A stretch of DNA of 64,000 bases from Pontitalea aquivivens (GCF_046507575.1 NZ_JBKFEY010000008.1:1-64000); one strand, 5' to 3'. Shown: positions 1-10,320, numbered from the stretch's first letter. Program-made: numbers and translations. Notes: generated from the letters alone by a model not told the origin.

Positions 1-18
1 CAATTGAAGGAGCAGAAA

Positions 19-3000
19 ATGCAATATCGAGTGGTTGAAGTCGGCTATAAGGTTGTCAAGATTGGGCGCCATGTGGCCTCATGTTCACTGAGTGCCCTGT
101 CGTGCGGCGGAATGGCCGCGCTTTCGGTGCCCGCGCTGAGCGGCATGATCGCTCTGGGGTCGGTGTCGGCCGTTGCGGCAGATCCGTCCGGTTTGCCTGA
201 CGAGATTGCATTGTCGGGTGGTCTTGCCGGCGACATCAACGGTGACCTGGGCACCGGCTATCTGATCTCGGGCGATGATCGCTTCGGCGGCAGCCCGACG
301 ATCACCATCGGCCAGGGCGATACGCAGTCGCTGGTCCACAACTTCAACACCACCGGCGGTGCGGGCTCGGGCGGTGGCGCGGGTCTGGGCGGTGCGTTCT
401 TTGTCGACAAGGGCGCTACGCTGACCGTCATCAATACGGATTTCAAGAGCAACCGCGTTCAGGGCGGCACCGGCGGTTCTGAACCTGCTTTGCGCTTTTA
501 TGACAGCACGATGAACGTGACGGGGCAAAGCGTCGAACTGCCGTCCATGCTGATTTCCTCGACGCTTGAATATAGCTCGCTGTCCTACGATGCGGATGCC
601 GGAACCTATGCGTTTGACCGCGTGAACGTGAACCCCGATGCGACGGGTATGCTGTATAAAAACTCGCAGGTCTATTTCAGCGGTTATGGGCAGTCCGCAC
701 GGCTTGATCGTGTGCTCAGCGGCTCGGGTGTTGTTGAGCTCGATGCGCCTGTGTCGATTGCGTCAGGCGATGTTCTGCGCCTGACAGAGGCGTTTGACAC
801 CGTTGGCGGCAATGTTGCGATCTCGGGGACGACGATCAGCTTCAACTATGCGATGCATGATAGCAATCTTTCCGACCCTGACACAGGGATGGAGGTCGAC
901 GTCCCGACTGGTCTTTCCGATCTCTCGATCGGGTCCGTCGTCGTCGCAGGCATGTCCGACCGCACGGCGCTTCAAGGCGCGGTGGTGACGGGCATCGACT
1001 ATTATACCGCGGCCGACGACCAGACTGCGGGGGCAAACGGTAACCTGCAGGGCAAGATCAAGTCGATCACGCTTGATAAGACGCTGTCTTCCCCCGGTGC
1101 TCTCAGCACTTTTGACGTGATCAAGGCGCCTTCATTTGATGCATCGCAATATTATATTACCACCGTTGACAACGAACAGGTGATCAACGTCACCAGTTCT
1201 CTGGGGACCTATCGCACAGGTATGAGCGTCAACTGGACCGATGCCGACGGTGTTGACCGGACATCGATCATCGCCAGTGTGTCGCAAGACGGTCGCTCGT
1301 TCGTTCTGGACACACCGTTGGGTGACCGCGTGACGGGCTTTGACGCCGTTGAAAGCCCGATGGTTGCCGGCAACCAGGTTCGTATCGAAGGGGCATCTTC
1401 GCTATTCTCGGTCGACCAGACGGTTTTCGTACCCGGTGAAGATGGTGCCGCCTTTACCGGCACCGTTACCGCGATTGACGGTGACGTCGTTACCATCGTA
1501 CCGGCAAGCGGCAGCACTGGCCAACTGGCTGATTTTTATGACCCCGCGATCGGGCTTGCGATCAAGACGGCCACCACCACTGTGGCCGACGGCGGCAATG
1601 CCATCACGGTGCGGTTTGATACCTCGTCGATGTCTGCGGACAAGATCAGCGCCTTGCTGAACGGACGGCTTGTCGAAGGGGCATCGTTTGGCGAAGGCAC
1701 CACGATTACGGGCGTTTCGGTCGGCAATGGCACTGTAACGCTCAGCTTGTCGGATGCCATCGACGCAGATGCCACGATTGAATACTTCAAGCTTTATTCG
1801 CCGCTCTCGACCGGGGGCAGCATGAACAACATCACGCTGCCAGGCGCACAGGATGATGATGCGAGTGGTGGTGATGGCTACTCGGCAAACTGGCTAAGCA
1901 CCTTCTTTAACGAAGGCGAAGGTGTTGACGGCACGAACGGCGCCCCCGCAGGCGATGCGACTAACGGTGCCGGTTTCAACGGTGGCGATGGCGGCAACGG
2001 CAGCGATGGTCAGCCTGTCAACTTCTGGCTGATGTATGACCTGGCCTCTGCGGTCGCCGGAACGGTCACTGCGACCCAGGGCATCACTCTGGCCTCTCTC
2101 GATCTGACGGCGGCGCTTAACCCGGACCCGGTTGTCGGTGCGGCCGTGGGGCTTCCGGACCCGGCCGAAATTGCCAAGGCGTCGATGGGCGTCAGCCAGG
2201 CGAGTATCGACATGACGTTCGCAATTGCGGATCTCGCGCTGGCCACGGTTAACGTGGGTTACTGGGCCGCGCAACTTGGGCAGGGTCTGGCCGGCCTTGG
2301 CGGTGCGGGCGGCGACGGCGGTGACGCGAGCGGTGGCGCCGACTTCTTCGGTGGCGGCGAAGGCGGTGCCGGTGGTGACGGCGGCGATGGTGCGATTTCG
2401 ATCAGCGACGGCGGCGACGGCGGCGAAGGCGGTCAGGGCGGCGCTGGCGGCTTTGGCGCTGGCGGTGGTCAGGGCGGCGCCGGTGGCGCGGCCGGTGCCA
2501 ACGGATTTGCCGCGGACGGCAATCCGGGCGACGGCGGCTTTGCAGGCTTTGGTGCGGGCGAAGGTGCCAATGGCGACGGCCTTTTCGGGGGCGGCGGTGA
2601 TGGTCTTGGCGGCGCGATCTTCGTGCGCGAAGGTGGCACGCTGCTGATCCAGGGCAATTCGCTGTTCGAACTCAATTACGTCGCAGGCGGCAGCACGACC
2701 AGCCAATTTGGTGAGGCAGGGTCGTCCGCAGGTTCGGACCTGTTCATGATGAAGGGGGCGAATGTGCGCCTGGAGCCGGGCCTTGGCAACGAGATCCGCT
2801 TTGAGGGGGATATCGCGGACGACAGTCTTGCGACCAATGATGGCTTCATGAATGCCGCCGGTGACGGCGCTGATCTGACGATTGCCGGCGATGGCGGCCT
2901 GGTGGTCTTCAACGGCGAGAACACCTATTCCGGCAACACCATCCTGCAAGGTGCAACGCTGACCGCGCTTATGGGCGAGGGCGTCCACGACGCGTCGCTG

Positions 3001-6000
3001 ATGCGGTTCAACGGCGCGGGTATTTCCACCGTCGGCGGCAACGGTACGCTGGGGCTTGGCACGGTTGGTACCTTCCTGCTGCAAGAGGACTATGTGCGCC
3101 GCGCAGGCACCGACCCATCGGAAACCGCATGGACCGGATCGGGCGGCTTCGCCTCGGGGCTTGAGGATGGTGTGGTCGTCACGCTTGGTCAGCTTGACGC
3201 GGAAACCGGTCGCGGTCAGGCGCTCAAATGGGGCCATGATGGCTTCTTTGTTTCCAGCTCGACCACGGGTGCTGGCGTCAACGGCACACTGACCTTCGGC
3301 TCGGAGCAGTCGGTCGGTTCGGTCAAGTTTACCAACAACGTAAACCTGAACGGCTATGATGGCAGCGGCGAAGGCGCGATTGGTCGTGTGGCAGTTTACA
3401 ACACCGGCGCCATGGACGCTTCGACGGCGACCCTTTCGGGCCAGTGGACCAACGGTGGCCTTTTGGTCGGCGATGCCAAAGCGGGCACGGCATATGATGG
3501 CAACCTGTTCATGACGGGAACCAACGCCCTGTCGCATCTGCATCTGGCCAGCGGTCGCTTGTCGACCTATGCGGGTCTGTCCGGCGCGGGCAAGCTGATG
3601 GCGTCGGGTTCGGATCTGGTCGTCTATGACAACAGCACGCTCGACACTTTTGGTGCCGAGACGGCGGGCACCGCGACGGTGCTTGGCGGCGGCGCCTGGA
3701 ATGTCGCCGGTTCGGCCACGACCTCGGGTGCGGTGGTCAACAGAGGCACGATTACGCTTCTGGGGTCGCGCGTCTGGTCCTCGACACTGTTCGATCAGGA
3801 TTTCAGCCTGACGCCCCTGCTCGAACAGAACGGGCTGGACTACACCGACGAAGATTTCGAGGCCTGGGACGGCACCCTGTCGGTGGGCGGCAACCTTATC
3901 AACACCGCAGATGCGGTTTTCGCGCAGCTGGGTTCTGTCCAGGTGGACGGCAGCGTGGCGAACGCGGGCCGCTGGGTCGGTGCGGGTGCGATCGGCGTTG
4001 GCGGGAACATGGTCAATACGGGCAGCGTCACGCACGATTCGGGCAGCGACGAGACGGTCACGGTCGCGGGCGATGTGGGCAACGCGGGCGGCTGGGTGCA
4101 GCGCGGTTCGATGCAGGTGGATGGGACCTTCGTCAATACCGACAGCTTCGCACTCGAAGGGTCGCTCGCTGTCGGTGAGGACCTGGTAAACGGTGTCGAG
4201 CGCGATGGTGAAGAGGTTGTCTCGGTTGGTATCTTCGAACAGGCCGGCGGTGTCGTTGTCGACGGCGGCATTGAAAACGACGGTTTCTGGCGCACGGCGG
4301 ATGATGTCTCGATCGAGGCGCTGGATCTGACGGGTTCGGGGCTGTTCTGTCTGTCGGCAAGCCAGCAGGGCACAGCAGCCACCTGTGATGAGGGTGACGC
4401 ACAGACGCTTGACATCACCCTGGCGCTAGACAGCACCTTTGACGGTGCTTTCGTCGGGGCGGGTAACCTGAACAAGAGCGGCGATGCCGTTCTGACCCTG
4501 TCGCAAGCGCAGGCGTTCGGGGGCACGCTGACGGTCAAGGAGGGCGGCATCGTTGCAGATTCGACGATGAGCGATGATCTCGACATCGTTCTGGACACTG
4601 GCGCAACCTATCTGGCCAATGTGACCGACACAGTGAATTCGGTCCACAACATGGGCACGTTCACCATCGCCGGCGATGCATCGTTCACCACCACGGGCGG
4701 CTTTTACAACGGCAGCCCGAACACCGTGTATATGAACGCGGATATCACAACCCTGACCGAAGACTTTGACAACTCGGGTCGTGTCGTCGTGAACGGTGAG
4801 CGTGTGCTTTCCGCTGGTGGCACGGATGAGAACGCAGCTGGTCTGACGGGCGACGAAAACGGCGACTTCGAGATCGGTACTGCTGATCAACTGACTGTCA
4901 TCCAGAATGGCGACACCACCTATGCCGGGAAAATCTCGGATGTTTCGGGTGATGAGGAAGAGAGCGGCACCTTCATCAAGGCCGGCGCCGGAACCCTGAC
5001 GCTGCAAGGCGATGTGACCGTGCTTGACATTGTCATCGCGGAAGGCGCGCTTGCACTTGACGGGGCCAATATCATCCACCAGTCCGCGGTGGTCGATGTG
5101 CGCGCCAATGCGGCGCTGGAACTGGTCGCGGGCGATCAGTCGATCGACCAGCTGTTGGGGGCGGGCTATGTGAACCTTGGTGGCAATGACCTCGACATCC
5201 GTTATGGCGGCGCGTTCTCGGGCACGATCAGCGGCAAAGGTACGGTCAACGTTCTGGAGGGCGATTTCAACGTCAGCGGAACGCTTACCAGCTCATCGGA
5301 AGATTCATCATTCGTCGTTCGCGACGGTGCAACGACGACGGTTGGCGCAAGCGGCTCGCTTGATGTGCAAACCCTTGAGGTTATCGGCGATCTTTATCTG
5401 GCTGGTCAGGGGACCTCGCATGTTTCGGCCAACACGGCCAGCGTATCGGGTACCCTCCGCGGTAACGGTCGGATCGACGCCTCGACAACCATCATCGCGG
5501 GCGGCCGCCTGTCGCCCGGTAACTCGCCGGGTATGCTGACCTTCTCGGATCTGACGCTCGACAGCGGATCGAACACGCTTCTTGAGATTGTGAATACCGG
5601 GGATTCTGCGGTTGCCGGTACCGACTATGACCGGATCAACATCTCTGAAGGCGGCATGCTGACCATCAACTCGGGTGCGACACTCGATATCGCGGATAGC
5701 GCGGGGGCCTCGCTGGGCCAGACCACGCATGTGATGGACTTCGACACCTTTGCGATCCAGGGCTATTTTGGCAGCGTGACCACCACGGCCCAGAACGGCG
5801 GGGTCCTTAACCTTGCCACGGGCAACGTTGTCAGCCTTGGCGCGCAAACGCTGGGCCAGCTTGAAGGTCTGGCCGGCAACGACAACCAGCGTGCGATGTA
5901 TTCGGGTCTGATGGTGAACGATGCAGGCGGTGTCGCGCAGTTCTACGGCGGCCGTTTCGCCGAATACCTGACCCAGACCTGGGCGCAGAACGGTGACGTG

Positions 6001-6942
6001 GGTTCGGTGTTCGAAAAAGCCTCGCCCGAGGTCTATGCAGGTTTCTCTGGTGGGGCTCAATCCGCCGCGCTGAACGCCATGCCTGATTGGGTCAGCGGCT
6101 TTGTCGGCGGGGCGGGTACGCATGGTGCGTTTATCGACGTGTCGAACAGCCATTTTGCCGCGAATGACAACGCCGGTGCCAACATGCCGTTTGGTGTTTC
6201 TGCCACCGGGTCGCAGGTTGGCTTGCGCATGTCGGGCAGCGATCTCAGCGTGGTGCTCAGTCTTGGCACCGCCACAACCAGGCTTGAAGGGGATTACCTT
6301 CGTGCAGATGGCGACGGCATGAGCTGGGGCGCCACAGTGGTGGGGGCCTTGCCGGGCAGTGAAAACACGGTCTGGTTTGCCGGGTTCCAGCATGCCCAAC
6401 TGACCTTCGACGGCACTCGCGTTTCAAACGGCGGTATGGTTGACTTCTCTGAAGTCGACAGCTCGGCCACGCAGTTCAACATCGGACTGGAATATAATCG
6501 TGCGGTCCGTAACGTTGATCTGGGGCTGCGTGCCAACCTCACTTTCGGCTCTTCGGACTCGGATGCGTTCTCCGAAATGGCGGCGAACGGGAATATGCTC
6601 GACGCCATGGCGGTAGAGAGCGTTAATGCCGACTATGCGCGCTTCGATCTGGGAATCAAACTCAGCACTGAGGTGCGCGAGGGGACCTCATTCTTTGGCA
6701 CGCTGGATGTGTCTGTCCCGTTGAACGATCGCAACGTTGCGGTGGCGGCGTCCTATGACAATGGCCAGGGCGCCATTGGTGTCAACTCGGTGGGGCTCGA
6801 CAAGACCAGCTTCGCGGCCAGCGTTGGTGTCAACCAGCACATCTCGGAAACCGGGATGCTGTCGGTCAGCGTAGGCGCCGAAAGCGCATGGGACGGCGGC
6901 ACCGATATGAGGGCCAGCCTGTCGGCGCGGTTCGACTTCTGA
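19..6942 (+). CDS. Giant glycine-rich autotransporter
   Basis: Type V secreted, outer-membrane-anchored surface protein of about 2307 residues. The ATG at 19 is preferred over the in-frame TTG at 4 because AAGGAG lies 6 nt before it. A long signal peptide appears to end near residue 53 (AVAA). The passenger has a GGAFFV motif with FKSN near residues 120-145, an insert rich in GGxGG between about 630 and 870, then a second GGAIFV motif with FELN near 865-890. Autotransporter-associated strand repeats follow (for example SGNTILQGATLTA). The last ~300 residues look like an autotransporter beta-barrel and end in Phe. Only one closely spaced Cys pair sits in the mature passenger (FCLS...TCDE). Codon use (many GAT, GGT, ACG) looks less GC-biased than in downstream genes. 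The ligand or role, such as adhesion or autoaggregation, cannot be read from the sequence. Confidence 0.9.
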   Translation: MQYRVVEVGYKVVKIGRHVASCSLSALSCGGMAALSVPALSGMIALGSVSAVAADPSGLPDEIALSGGLAGDINGDLGTGYLISGDDRFGGSPTITIGQGDTQSLVHNFNTTGGAGSGGGAGLGGAFFVDKGATLTVINTDFKSNRVQGGTGGSEPALRFYDSTMNVTGQSVELPSMLISSTLEYSSLSYDADAGTYAFDRVNVNPDATGMLYKNSQVYFSGYGQSARLDRVLSGSGVVELDAPVSIASGDVLRLTEAFDTVGGNVAISGTTISFNYAMHDSNLSDPDTGMEVDVPTGLSDLSIGSVVVAGMSDRTALQGAVVTGIDYYTAADDQTAGANGNLQGKIKSITLDKTLSSPGALSTFDVIKAPSFDASQYYITTVDNEQVINVTSSLGTYRTGMSVNWTDADGVDRTSIIASVSQDGRSFVLDTPLGDRVTGFDAVESPMVAGNQVRIEGASSLFSVDQTVFVPGEDGAAFTGTVTAIDGDVVTIVPASGSTGQLADFYDPAIGLAIKTATTTVADGGNAITVRFDTSSMSADKISALLNGRLVEGASFGEGTTITGVSVGNGTVTLSLSDAIDADATIEYFKLYSPLSTGGSMNNITLPGAQDDDASGGDGYSANWLSTFFNEGEGVDGTNGAPAGDATNGAGFNGGDGGNGSDGQPVNFWLMYDLASAVAGTVTATQGITLASLDLTAALNPDPVVGAAVGLPDPAEIAKASMGVSQASIDMTFAIADLALATVNVGYWAAQLGQGLAGLGGAGGDGGDASGGADFFGGGEGGAGGDGGDGAISISDGGDGGEGGQGGAGGFGAGGGQGGAGGAAGANGFAADGNPGDGGFAGFGAGEGANGDGLFGGGGDGLGGAIFVREGGTLLIQGNSLFELNYVAGGSTTSQFGEAGSSAGSDLFMMKGANVRLEPGLGNEIRFEGDIADDSLATNDGFMNAAGDGADLTIAGDGGLVVFNGENTYSGNTILQGATLTALMGEGVHDASLMRFNGAGISTVGGNGTLGLGTVGTFLLQEDYVRRAGTDPSETAWTGSGGFASGLEDGVVVTLGQLDAETGRGQALKWGHDGFFVSSSTTGAGVNGTLTFGSEQSVGSVKFTNNVNLNGYDGSGEGAIGRVAVYNTGAMDASTATLSGQWTNGGLLVGDAKAGTAYDGNLFMTGTNALSHLHLASGRLSTYAGLSGAGKLMASGSDLVVYDNSTLDTFGAETAGTATVLGGGAWNVAGSATTSGAVVNRGTITLLGSRVWSSTLFDQDFSLTPLLEQNGLDYTDEDFEAWDGTLSVGGNLINTADAVFAQLGSVQVDGSVANAGRWVGAGAIGVGGNMVNTGSVTHDSGSDETVTVAGDVGNAGGWVQRGSMQVDGTFVNTDSFALEGSLAVGEDLVNGVERDGEEVVSVGIFEQAGGVVVDGGIENDGFWRTADDVSIEALDLTGSGLFCLSASQQGTAATCDEGDAQTLDITLALDSTFDGAFVGAGNLNKSGDAVLTLSQAQAFGGTLTVKEGGIVADSTMSDDLDIVLDTGATYLANVTDTVNSVHNMGTFTIAGDASFTTTGGFYNGSPNTVYMNADITTLTEDFDNSGRVVVNGERVLSAGGTDENAAGLTGDENGDFEIGTADQLTVIQNGDTTYAGKISDVSGDEEESGTFIKAGAGTLTLQGDVTVLDIVIAEGALALDGANIIHQSAVVDVRANAALELVAGDQSIDQLLGAGYVNLGGNDLDIRYGGAFSGTISGKGTVNVLEGDFNVSGTLTSSSEDSSFVVRDGATTTVGASGSLDVQTLEVIGDLYLAGQGTSHVSANTASVSGTLRGNGRIDASTTIIAGGRLSPGNSPGMLTFSDLTLDSGSNTLLEIVNTGDSAVAGTDYDRINISEGGMLTINSGATLDIADSAGASLGQTTHVMDFDTFAIQGYFGSVTTTAQNGGVLNLATGNVVSLGAQTLGQLEGLAGNDNQRAMYSGLMVNDAGGVAQFYGGRFAEYLTQTWAQNGDVGSVFEKASPEVYAGFSGGAQSAALNAMPDWVSGFVGGAGTHGAFIDVSNSHFAANDNAGANMPFGVSATGSQVGLRMSGSDLSVVLSLGTATTRLEGDYLRADGDGMSWGATVVGALPGSENTVWFAGFQHAQLTFDGTRVSNGGMVDFSEVDSSATQFNIGLEYNRAVRNVDLGLRANLTFGSSDSDAFSEMAANGNMLDAMAVESVNADYARFDLGIKLSTEVREGTSFFGTLDVSVPLNDRNVAVAASYDNGQGAIGVNSVGLDKTSFAASVGVNQHISETGMLSVSVGAESAWDGGTDMRASLSARFDF

Positions 6943-7259
6943 CGCCTGGCGGCGGCCACCGCCGATCGGCTACAGCGCGCCGCCCCGGAAATGGGGTGGC
7001 GCGTCTCATTCAAGGATTGCGTCACTTGGTGCGTCGCAGCGGTTAACAGCCCGTATCCTGGCGTCAGGGGGCGCTGATCCGCCGTATGTTGACCTTCGGC
7101 TTTTTCTGGCGGCGAGATCTGGGGGGCTGAAGGTCTGCACAACCCGCTTCGGCCCCGATGTCGTGGTTGATCCGCAAAACAAGGGCACGAGCCACTGTCT
7201 TGTCGATGTGACCATCAGGGGAGAGATCATGCCCGGCAACGGTCAATCGTCCTGCGCGG
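6943..7259. other. Intergenic region with a startless open frame
   Basis: Apart from the hairpin near its left end, this 317-base gap has no convincing gene. One plus-strand frame stays open from 6941 to 7330. It reads protein-like around 7060-7240 (TRFGPDVVVDPQNKGTSHC), but it has no good start or ribosome site and runs into the opposite-strand gene. It may be a gene remnant or chance. Confidence 0.3.
6976..7010 (+). terminator. Hairpin after the giant autotransporter
   Basis: An 11-bp stem (6976-6986 with 6993-7003, one G-U pair) encloses the loop GGAAAT and is followed by TCTCATT. It starts 33 nt after the stop codon. The tail is only moderately T-rich, so termination is inferred. Confidence 0.55.
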
Positions 7260-7811
7260 TCAGGTCAAGGCATCTGGCAGCTTGGCGCGCATCGCCGCGC
7301 GGCGGTCGAACCGCGCGCCATCGGCGGTGAAGGTGCCGTCGCCCACGGCATGTAGCAGCCGCCTGTCCGCCCGGGCGCTGTCGATATGGGCCGCGACCCC
7401 CTGAAGCAGCACCAGGTTCAGTCGTTCGATGATTTCGTCGACCCGGCATTCGATATTGGCCAGGCATTCCCCGATCAGCGGCGCCCCGACATGGCGGGCG
7501 GGCAGGGGGGTCAGGCCGAAGCGCGCGAATTTGTCGGTATCGGCGCCCGAACAGGTCCCGATGCCCACGACCGTGTCGATCATGTCTGCGGTCGGGATCG
7601 CCAGCACGCAATCGCGCCGGTCGCACAGTGCGGCCCACGAATGGTTCCACGGCCCCGTGGTCAGCGCGAATTCGGCGTCAAAGCCGCGCGCCATGGTCCA
7701 GGTGATGGTCATGATGTTGGGCCGTGTCCCGTCATGCGTCGTGACCAGAACCACCGGGCCGGGTTCGATCAGGGTAAAGGCGCGGGCAAGTGGCAGCGGG
7801 TCCATTGGCAT
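7260..7811 (-). CDS. Flavin reductase-like FMN-binding split-barrel protein
   Basis: A 183-residue protein with the pattern of the flavin reductase-like/FMN-binding split-barrel family: an N-terminal segment PVVLVTTHDGTRPNIMTITW, then a WNHSW element and CVLAIPTADM, then VGIGTCSGADTDKFARFGL. Relatives bind FMN and use it for NAD(P)H-dependent flavin reduction or as a flavoprotein of unknown substrate. It stands alone on the minus strand, upstream of nothing obviously related, and no partner monooxygenase is visible in the window. Family assignment is good; the reaction is unknown. Confidence 0.8.
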   Translation of the reverse strand: MPMDPLPLARAFTLIEPGPVVLVTTHDGTRPNIMTITWTMARGFDAEFALTTGPWNHSWAALCDRRDCVLAIPTADMIDTVVGIGTCSGADTDKFARFGLTPLPARHVGAPLIGECLANIECRVDEIIERLNLVLLQGVAAHIDSARADRRLLHAVGDGTFTADGARFDRRAAMRAKLPDALT

Positions 7812-7952
7812 CCTCCGGCGATCAGGGGGGCGGGCAGGGGGGCGGGGCGCATTGGGGGCGGGGTGTATTGGCCACCATGCTAACCCGAAGTGCCGCGCGA
7901 TGCACGCATCCCCCCGGCCCTGGCCGAAGGCGGAGGTCAGGGGCCCGATCGC

Positions 7953-8816
7953 CTAGCGGATCAGCACGACCGGCACCTTGCAGGACCGGATCATTTCCGT
8001 TGTCGTCGATCCGATGATCAGGCTGCGGATGCGCGAATGGCCATAGGCGCCCATCACCAGCATGTCGAAGGGTGCGTCCTCGACCAGGCGCGCAAGGGCG
8101 GTGTCCGGCTGACCCGGCAGGACCGCGGTATCCGCCGCGATCCCCGCCGCGATCAGTGTCGCCCGGGCCTCGGCCAGCGCCTGCGTGATCTCGGCCGTTT
8201 CCGGGCCCACGCTTGCCACCTGCACCGAAAGTCCCTGAAACAGCGCGCTCTGCGCGATGTGATCGACCGCCTTGCGCGCCGGGGCGCCGCCGTCAAAAGC
8301 GACAAGCACCCGGGAAACGGGGCGGAACGCGCGTGCGGCAACGACCACGGGCTTGTGGCAGGCGCGCACCAGCCGTTCAAGGTTCGACCCCAGATGGCCG
8401 CGGGCGAAATCCGCCGCCTCGCCGCGCTTGCCGATCACGATGACGCGGGCATCGCGCTCTACCTCGGCCACGGTTTCGACGATGTCGCCGTGGCGCAGGC
8501 GGGTGGTGACCCCGGTCACGCCGGCCTGTTCCACAAGGGCACGGGCATCGTCCAGAATGGCCCGGCCCCGCTGGCTGATCAGCCTGGCGCGCTGGGCGTC
8601 AAGTTCGGCCAGTTCCTGCAGCAGCGCCGTGCGCGCGCCCAGGGCGATGGCGCCGGACCGATCCTGGGTTTCGGCCCGCCCGCTGCGGCCAAGGACGTGG
8701 ATCAGTTCCACCGGCGCCCCGGTGCGGCCCGCGATCCAGGCCGCGTGTTCGCAAACGCTGGCGGAATAGATCGACCCGTCGACAAGCGCGATGATCTTTT
8801 GCGGTTGGTTGGTCAT
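7953..8816 (-). CDS. Tandem-domain universal stress protein (UspA family)
   Basis: 287 residues with two Usp domains. The N-terminal domain begins QKIIALVDGSIYSASVCEHA and ends in VVVAAR. The C-terminal domain begins VSRVLVAFDGG and carries the nucleotide-binding signature GAYGHSR followed by GSTTTEMI, typical of ATP-binding Usp proteins. Its start is 13 nt after the stop of the SulP transporter gene on the same strand, so the two are very probably co-transcribed. It likely acts as a cytoplasmic stress or energy sensor linked to that transporter; the link is inferred from position only. Confidence 0.88.
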   Translation of the reverse strand: MTNQPQKIIALVDGSIYSASVCEHAAWIAGRTGAPVELIHVLGRSGRAETQDRSGAIALGARTALLQELAELDAQRARLISQRGRAILDDARALVEQAGVTGVTTRLRHGDIVETVAEVERDARVIVIGKRGEAADFARGHLGSNLERLVRACHKPVVVAARAFRPVSRVLVAFDGGAPARKAVDHIAQSALFQGLSVQVASVGPETAEITQALAEARATLIAAGIAADTAVLPGQPDTALARLVEDAPFDMLVMGAYGHSRIRSLIIGSTTTEMIRSCKVPVVLIR

Positions 8817-8829
8817 GGTCCCGTCCCCC

Positions 8830-10320
8830 TTAATGCGCCATCAGCTTGTCGATCACGCCGGGCTTGTCATGCACGGCCAGCCTGTCGACGATGGTTTCGG
8901 ATGCGGCGTTCATGCCGACGATGTCCACCCCGGCCCCGTCCCGGCGGAATTTCAGCACCGCCATGTCCAGCGCCTGCACGCTGGAAATATCCCAGATATG
9001 CGCGCGGCTGACGTCGATCACCACGCGGTCCAGCGCCTCGCGGAAATCGAAGGCGGCCATGAAATCCTCGACCGAGCCATAGAACAGCTGGCCTTCGACC
9101 ACATAGGTCCGTTCGCGCCCGTCGGCCGAGGCGGTCGAGGTCACCCTGAACAGCTGCGCGATCTTGGCGGCAAAGAAGATGCCCGACAGCAGCACCCCCA
9201 CCAGCACGCCGATTGCCAGGTTGTGGGTCCAGACCACGGTCACCACGGTGGCCAGCATCACGATCGACGACGATCGCGGATGCGTCGCCAGGTTGCGGAT
9301 CGAGGACCAGGAAAACGTGCCGATGCTGACCATGATCATGATCGCCACCAGCGCGGGCATCGGGATGCGCGCGACCCAATCGCCCAGAAAGACGACAAGT
9401 ATCAGCAGCACCACCCCCGCGGTAAAGGCCGACAGCCGCCCCCGCCCGCCGGATTTCACGTTGATCATCGACTGCCCGATCATCGCGCATCCCGCCATGC
9501 CGCCGATGAACCCGGTCGCGGTATTGGCAATGCCCTGGCCGATGCATTCCTGGTTGCGGTCGGTTTTCGTGTCGGTCAGCTCATCCACCAGTTGCTGCGT
9601 CATCAGGCTTTCCAGCAGGCCCACCACCGCCACCGCCACCGAATAGGGCAGGATGATCGCCAGCGTTTCCAGCGTCAGCGGGATGTCGGGGATCAGGAAG
9701 ACCGGCAGCGTATCGGGCAGCGCGCCCATGTCGCCTACGGTGCGCACATCCCAGCCAAAGGTCATGCTCAGCGCGGTCAGCACAAGGATGGTCACCAGCG
9801 GCGAGGGGATCGCCCTGGTCACCCGCGGAAACAGATAGATGATCGCCAGTCCCGCCGCGACCAGCGCATAGGTCAGCCAGGTCACCTTGCGCGGGTCCAG
9901 TTCCGGCAGCTGCGCCATGAAGATCAGGATGGCCAGCGCGTTGACAAACCCCGTCATCACCGATTTCGAGACATAGCGCATCACGAAGCCCAGCCGCAAA
10001 AGCCCCGCGCCGATCTGGATCAGCCCCGCCAGCACGGTGGCCGCCAGCAGGTATTGCAGCCCGTGGTCGCGCACCAGCGTCACCATCAGCACCGCCGTTG
10101 CGGCCGTCGCGGCCGAGATCATCCCCGGCCGCCCGCCGGCGAAGGCGGTCAGCACGGCGATGGAAAAGCTGGCGTAAAGCCCGACCTTGGGGTCAACGCC
10201 CGCGATGATGGAAAAGGCGATCGCCTCGGGGATCAGGGCAAGGGCCACGACAAGACCCGACAGCAGGTCGGCGCGGATATTGCCGAACCACTGGGCGCGA
10301 TAGGCATCGATTGAAAACAT
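8830..10320 (-). CDS. SulP family anion transporter
   Basis: A 496-residue inner-membrane protein with the SulP fold: N-terminal WFGNIRADLLSGLVVALALIPEAIAF, multiple hydrophobic helices, and a C-terminal STAS domain from about residue 390 (VVIDVSRAHIWDISSVQALDMA region). Members carry sulfate, bicarbonate, dicarboxylates or other anions, usually with H+ or Na+. Substrate cannot be assigned. It is the first gene of a two-gene unit with the tandem UspA protein downstream, an arrangement that suggests stress-dependent control of anion uptake. The start is the first Met of the conserved N-terminus. Confidence 0.88.
   Translation of the reverse strand: MFSIDAYRAQWFGNIRADLLSGLVVALALIPEAIAFSIIAGVDPKVGLYASFSIAVLTAFAGGRPGMISAATAATAVLMVTLVRDHGLQYLLAATVLAGLIQIGAGLLRLGFVMRYVSKSVMTGFVNALAILIFMAQLPELDPRKVTWLTYALVAAGLAIIYLFPRVTRAIPSPLVTILVLTALSMTFGWDVRTVGDMGALPDTLPVFLIPDIPLTLETLAIILPYSVAVAVVGLLESLMTQQLVDELTDTKTDRNQECIGQGIANTATGFIGGMAGCAMIGQSMINVKSGGRGRLSAFTAGVVLLILVVFLGDWVARIPMPALVAIMIMVSIGTFSWSSIRNLATHPRSSSIVMLATVVTVVWTHNLAIGVLVGVLLSGIFFAAKIAQLFRVTSTASADGRERTYVVEGQLFYGSVEDFMAAFDFREALDRVVIDVSRAHIWDISSVQALDMAVLKFRRDGAGVDIVGMNAASETIVDRLAVHDKPGVIDKLMAH

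Noticed and set aside
2280..2640. Glycine/aspartate-rich repeat as RTX calcium-binding repeats
   Set aside because: The nonapeptide GGxGxDxUx is not seen in register; GGxGG runs of irregular spacing fit a glycine-rich insert instead.
1894..4035. Long open frame on the opposite strand of the giant autotransporter (about 713 codons)
   Set aside because: It is antisense to a clear coding frame with autotransporter features, is Arg/Ala/Gly-rich without motifs, and is expected in GC-rich DNA.
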